Below are positions 62,170-64,000 of a stretch of 64,000 nucleotides of DNA, piece by piece. The notes below the pieces were generated by a model that had not been told where the DNA came from, ran no database searches, and worked only from the letters and a program-made list of their open reading frames with translations. Origin of the DNA: Rubrolithibacter sp043763625 (GTDB lineage: Bacteria; Bacteroidota; Bacteroidia; Sphingobacteriales; Sphingobacteriaceae); assembly GCA_043763625.1 (NCBI GenBank), contig JAYULL010000182.1, forward strand, positions 17,112 through 81,111, read 5' to 3'. Numbering within the stretch: the stretch's first letter is position 1; every line of letters begins with the position of its first letter. A program made the translations under genes and the position numbers.

Positions 62170-63528
62170 CTAACCCTTAAGAATTCGAAGCAACATCCCT
62201 GCCTTTAGTTTGGTGCGGCTTAATTTGTTAGCAGTTTTTAGTTCTGAGATGGATACACCTTTGAACTTGGATGCAATTTTTGATAGTGTATCTCCTTGCC
62301 GAACTTTGTAAGTAAAAAATTTCGGAGAACGGTGTTTTTCCGGGTTTGGAGCACTTACTCGTATCGATTGTCCCGGAACTAGTATAGCTTGTTTTAAATT
62401 GTTCCAAACTCTTAGATCTTGAACTTCAACGCTATATTCGTTAGCTATATCTTGAAGTGTTTCGCCTTCTTTAGCCCTATAGATTCCGGTGGTTAATTCC
62501 TTAGATTCAAAAGCAACGGTTGAAAATTCCGAAGAAACGCTTTCGTTATTTAATACTTGGTAAAGCGAGTTATATACATCCTTGTTTACAGCGGGAATAA
62601 TAAGCCGCTTAGGCGACTGCGCAGAGCCGTTGATGATTTGCCTTTTATAGGACGGGTTGAGAATACTTAATTGTTTAAAGTCAAATTCTGCGGCTTTAGC
62701 GATATCGGCTAACGATATTTTTTGATCTACCCATAACACGTCTGTTTCTACTTCCAGGTCCGAGGCCATCGGCATAATATTATGCTTTTGGTAATAATTC
62801 ATAAGGTAAGTTGTAGCAATAAAAGCAGGAACATAGTTTTGAGTTTCTACAGGCAAAATGTTTCTGATATCCCAGAAGGTGGTACCACCGGACTTAGCTA
62901 GGGCCCGAGAAACACAACCTGTGCCGCAGTTGTAGGATGCTATTGCCAAAAGCCAATCTCCGAAAAGATTATAGGCATCTCTTAAATAAAGTGCCGCAGC
63001 ATTACTGGAAGCTATCGGGTCTTTACGTTCATCAACCCACGAATCCATTTGCAAATGATAACCCTTTGCAGTTGTGTACATAAACTGCCATAATCCAACA
63101 GCACCTGATCTTGAAACTGCAAATGGATTTAGCTCTGATTCTACAATTGAAAGAAATTTCAATTCCGCCGGTAAATTTTGTTCCCTGAACACTTTCTCGT
63201 AAATGGGGAAATAATACTTGGAAAGGCCAAGCATTCGCGAAATTTTTCCTTTTCCTTTCGTAGATAGAACATCAATGAACGTTTGTACATGCTCGTTATA
63301 GTCCAAACTGAGGTCGCTCTGCAAAGAATCAAGGCGACGTTTGAAAAACGTATTTTGAGATAGTATAGTCGGTTTTTCTATTATAAGGGGTAGAAAAGGA
63401 GTATCTGTAATATTATAAGTTAGAACTCTAACGCGAGCTGATTTAAGAGAATCGCCTATTTCTCCCCCTTTTGCAGATAGGGTAAAAAAAATCGAAAAGA
63501 GTATTAACCAGCCCTTAAGTTTTTTCAT
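62170..63528 (-). CDS. mltD: Lytic transglycosylase with LysM domains
   Basis: A 452-residue secreted muramidase, MltD-like. Signal peptide MKKLKGWLILFSIFFTLSAKG. The SLT domain (about residues 100-235) has the catalytic Glu in FLSIVESELNPFAVSRSGAVG and GLWQFMYTTAKGYHL. Two LysM domains follow at the C-terminus (YRAKEGETLQDIANEYSVEV, YKVRQGDTLSKIASKF), which bind peptidoglycan. Probably remodels the cell wall during growth or division. Confidence 0.93.
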   Translation of the reverse strand: MKKLKGWLILFSIFFTLSAKGGEIGDSLKSARVRVLTYNITDTPFLPLIIEKPTILSQNTFFKRRLDSLQSDLSLDYNEHVQTFIDVLSTKGKGKISRMLGLSKYYFPIYEKVFREQNLPAELKFLSIVESELNPFAVSRSGAVGLWQFMYTTAKGYHLQMDSWVDERKDPIASSNAAALYLRDAYNLFGDWLLAIASYNCGTGCVSRALAKSGGTTFWDIRNILPVETQNYVPAFIATTYLMNYYQKHNIMPMASDLEVETDVLWVDQKISLADIAKAAEFDFKQLSILNPSYKRQIINGSAQSPKRLIIPAVNKDVYNSLYQVLNNESVSSEFSTVAFESKELTTGIYRAKEGETLQDIANEYSVEVQDLRVWNNLKQAILVPGQSIRVSAPNPEKHRSPKFFTYKVRQGDTLSKIASKFKGVSISELKTANKLSRTKLKAGMLLRILKG

Positions 63529-63581
63529 TTTAAAATTTGTTAATGCGATAGAAATAGGTTTATTTAATACGATAAGCCAAA

Positions 63582-64000
63582 CTAGTTAGTTCCGAATATC
63601 TTTAAGAAATAATCTGAAAAAGCAAGTAACGCATCTTCACCAAAGCGTTTTCCAAGAAGTTGTATGCCTAACGGGAGATTTTCCGGATTATTGCCTACCG
63701 GGAGAGAAATAGCGGGTATTCCGGCAAGTGCTGCTTGAACCGTAAATATGTCGGCCAAATACATGGTAACAGGATCATTAAGCTTTTCGCCTATCTTAAA
63801 AGCAGGGCCGGGAGTTGTAGGCATCAAAATAAAATCATGATTCACTAATATCTCTTCCATCTTTTCCCGAATCAATCGGCGCACTTTTTGAGCTTTTGCA
63901 TAATAGGCATCGTAATAACCGGCACTTAATACAAAAGTCCCGAGCATAATTCGGCGTTTAACTTCTTCACCAAAACCTTCGGACCGGGACTTTTTATAGG
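63582..64000 (-). CDS. gatA: Glu-tRNA(Gln) amidotransferase subunit A, C-terminal part (cut by window edge)
   Basis: The visible 139 residues are the C-terminus of GatA of the GatCAB complex, which converts misacylated Glu-tRNA-Gln or Asp-tRNA-Asn to the correct form. Seen: RSEGFGEEVKRRIMLGTFVLSAG, split by a Tyr-rich AYYAKAQKVRRLIREKM, and the family ending MPTTPGPAFKIGEK, FTVQAALAGIPAISLPVG and GIQLLGKRFGEDALL. The reading continues beyond 64000; the catalytic Ser-Ser-Lys region is not visible. Confidence 0.92.
   Translation of the reverse strand, partial: YKKSRSEGFGEEVKRRIMLGTFVLSAGYYDAYYAKAQKVRRLIREKMEEILVNHDFILMPTTPGPAFKIGEKLNDPVTMYLADIFTVQAALAGIPAISLPVGNNPENLPLGIQLLGKRFGEDALLAFSDYFLKIFGTN

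Noticed and set aside
1..64000. CRISPR arrays, tRNA or rRNA genes, riboswitches, integrases
   Set aside because: No regularly spaced repeats, no tRNA cloverleaf or rRNA sequence recognised, and no integrase or transposase reading frame seen. A covariance-model search was not possible.

Overview
The window looks like chromosomal DNA from a member of the Bacteroidota, probably a Sphingobacteria- or Chitinophagia-like bacterium (lineage inferred, not proven). The reasons are a 2341-residue SprA (type IX secretion translocon); the block DUF177-rpmF-plsX-fabH-accB-accC; several genes preceded by the Bacteroidota -7 element TAnnTTTG, some with a TTTG -33 box 20 nt upstream; little sign of Shine-Dalgarno sequences; and many secreted proteins or lipoproteins. 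Composition is moderately AT-rich. I saw no rRNA, tRNA, CRISPR array or intact insertion sequence.

Layout. 1-5.3 kb: 5' part of polA, a Tat-exported sugar isomerase-like protein with a c-type heme dehydrogenase, then tag. 5.3-13 kb: an alkyltransferase-like protein with Ala in place of the reactive Cys, trmB, a GDP-fucose synthase, a YtxH/holin-like envelope cluster, an AI-2E family transporter, an NtrC-type regulator and glnS. 13.1-16.1 kb: a trp operon (trpE-trpG-trpC, no trpD) behind a leader that encodes a 16-residue peptide with tandem Trp codons and a terminator/antiterminator, a textbook-like ribosome-mediated attenuator. 16-24.7 kb: rpsP-rimM-trmD, a PAS protein with a phosphoacceptor-like helix but no ATPase domain, and a tightly packed operon birA-dsbD-pfkA-gmhA. 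24.7-27.9 kb: rsfS-ftsH-LUD protein.

27.9-33.5 kb is the accessory part. It holds a decayed nucleotidyltransferase and the remnant of an upstream partner, a translationally coupled pair (DUF2188 protein plus a TIR/deoxyribosyltransferase-like protein of unknown function), a UvrD-like helicase fused to a PD-(D/E)XK nuclease with an Fe-S type Cys motif, and an orphan gene. 33.5-45.8 kb returns to housekeeping genes: a 2-hydroxyacid dehydrogenase, ksgA, pdxA, a GH31 glycosidase, the lipid synthesis block, tatC, rpiB and an M28 peptidase. 45.9-48.7 kb has two lipoproteins, a cupin pseudogene with two frameshifts, a SprT-like protein and short dispersed repeats. 48.8-64 kb carries feoAB, a 44-residue lipoprotein gene overlapping a VanZ gene, gcvH, sprA, ruvA, maeB, a LysM lytic transglycosylase and the 3' part of gatA.

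The best candidates for something new are the trp leader, whose peptide start codon lies only about 6 nt after the -7 element, and the DUF2188/TIR-like two-gene cassette next to decayed accessory genes.
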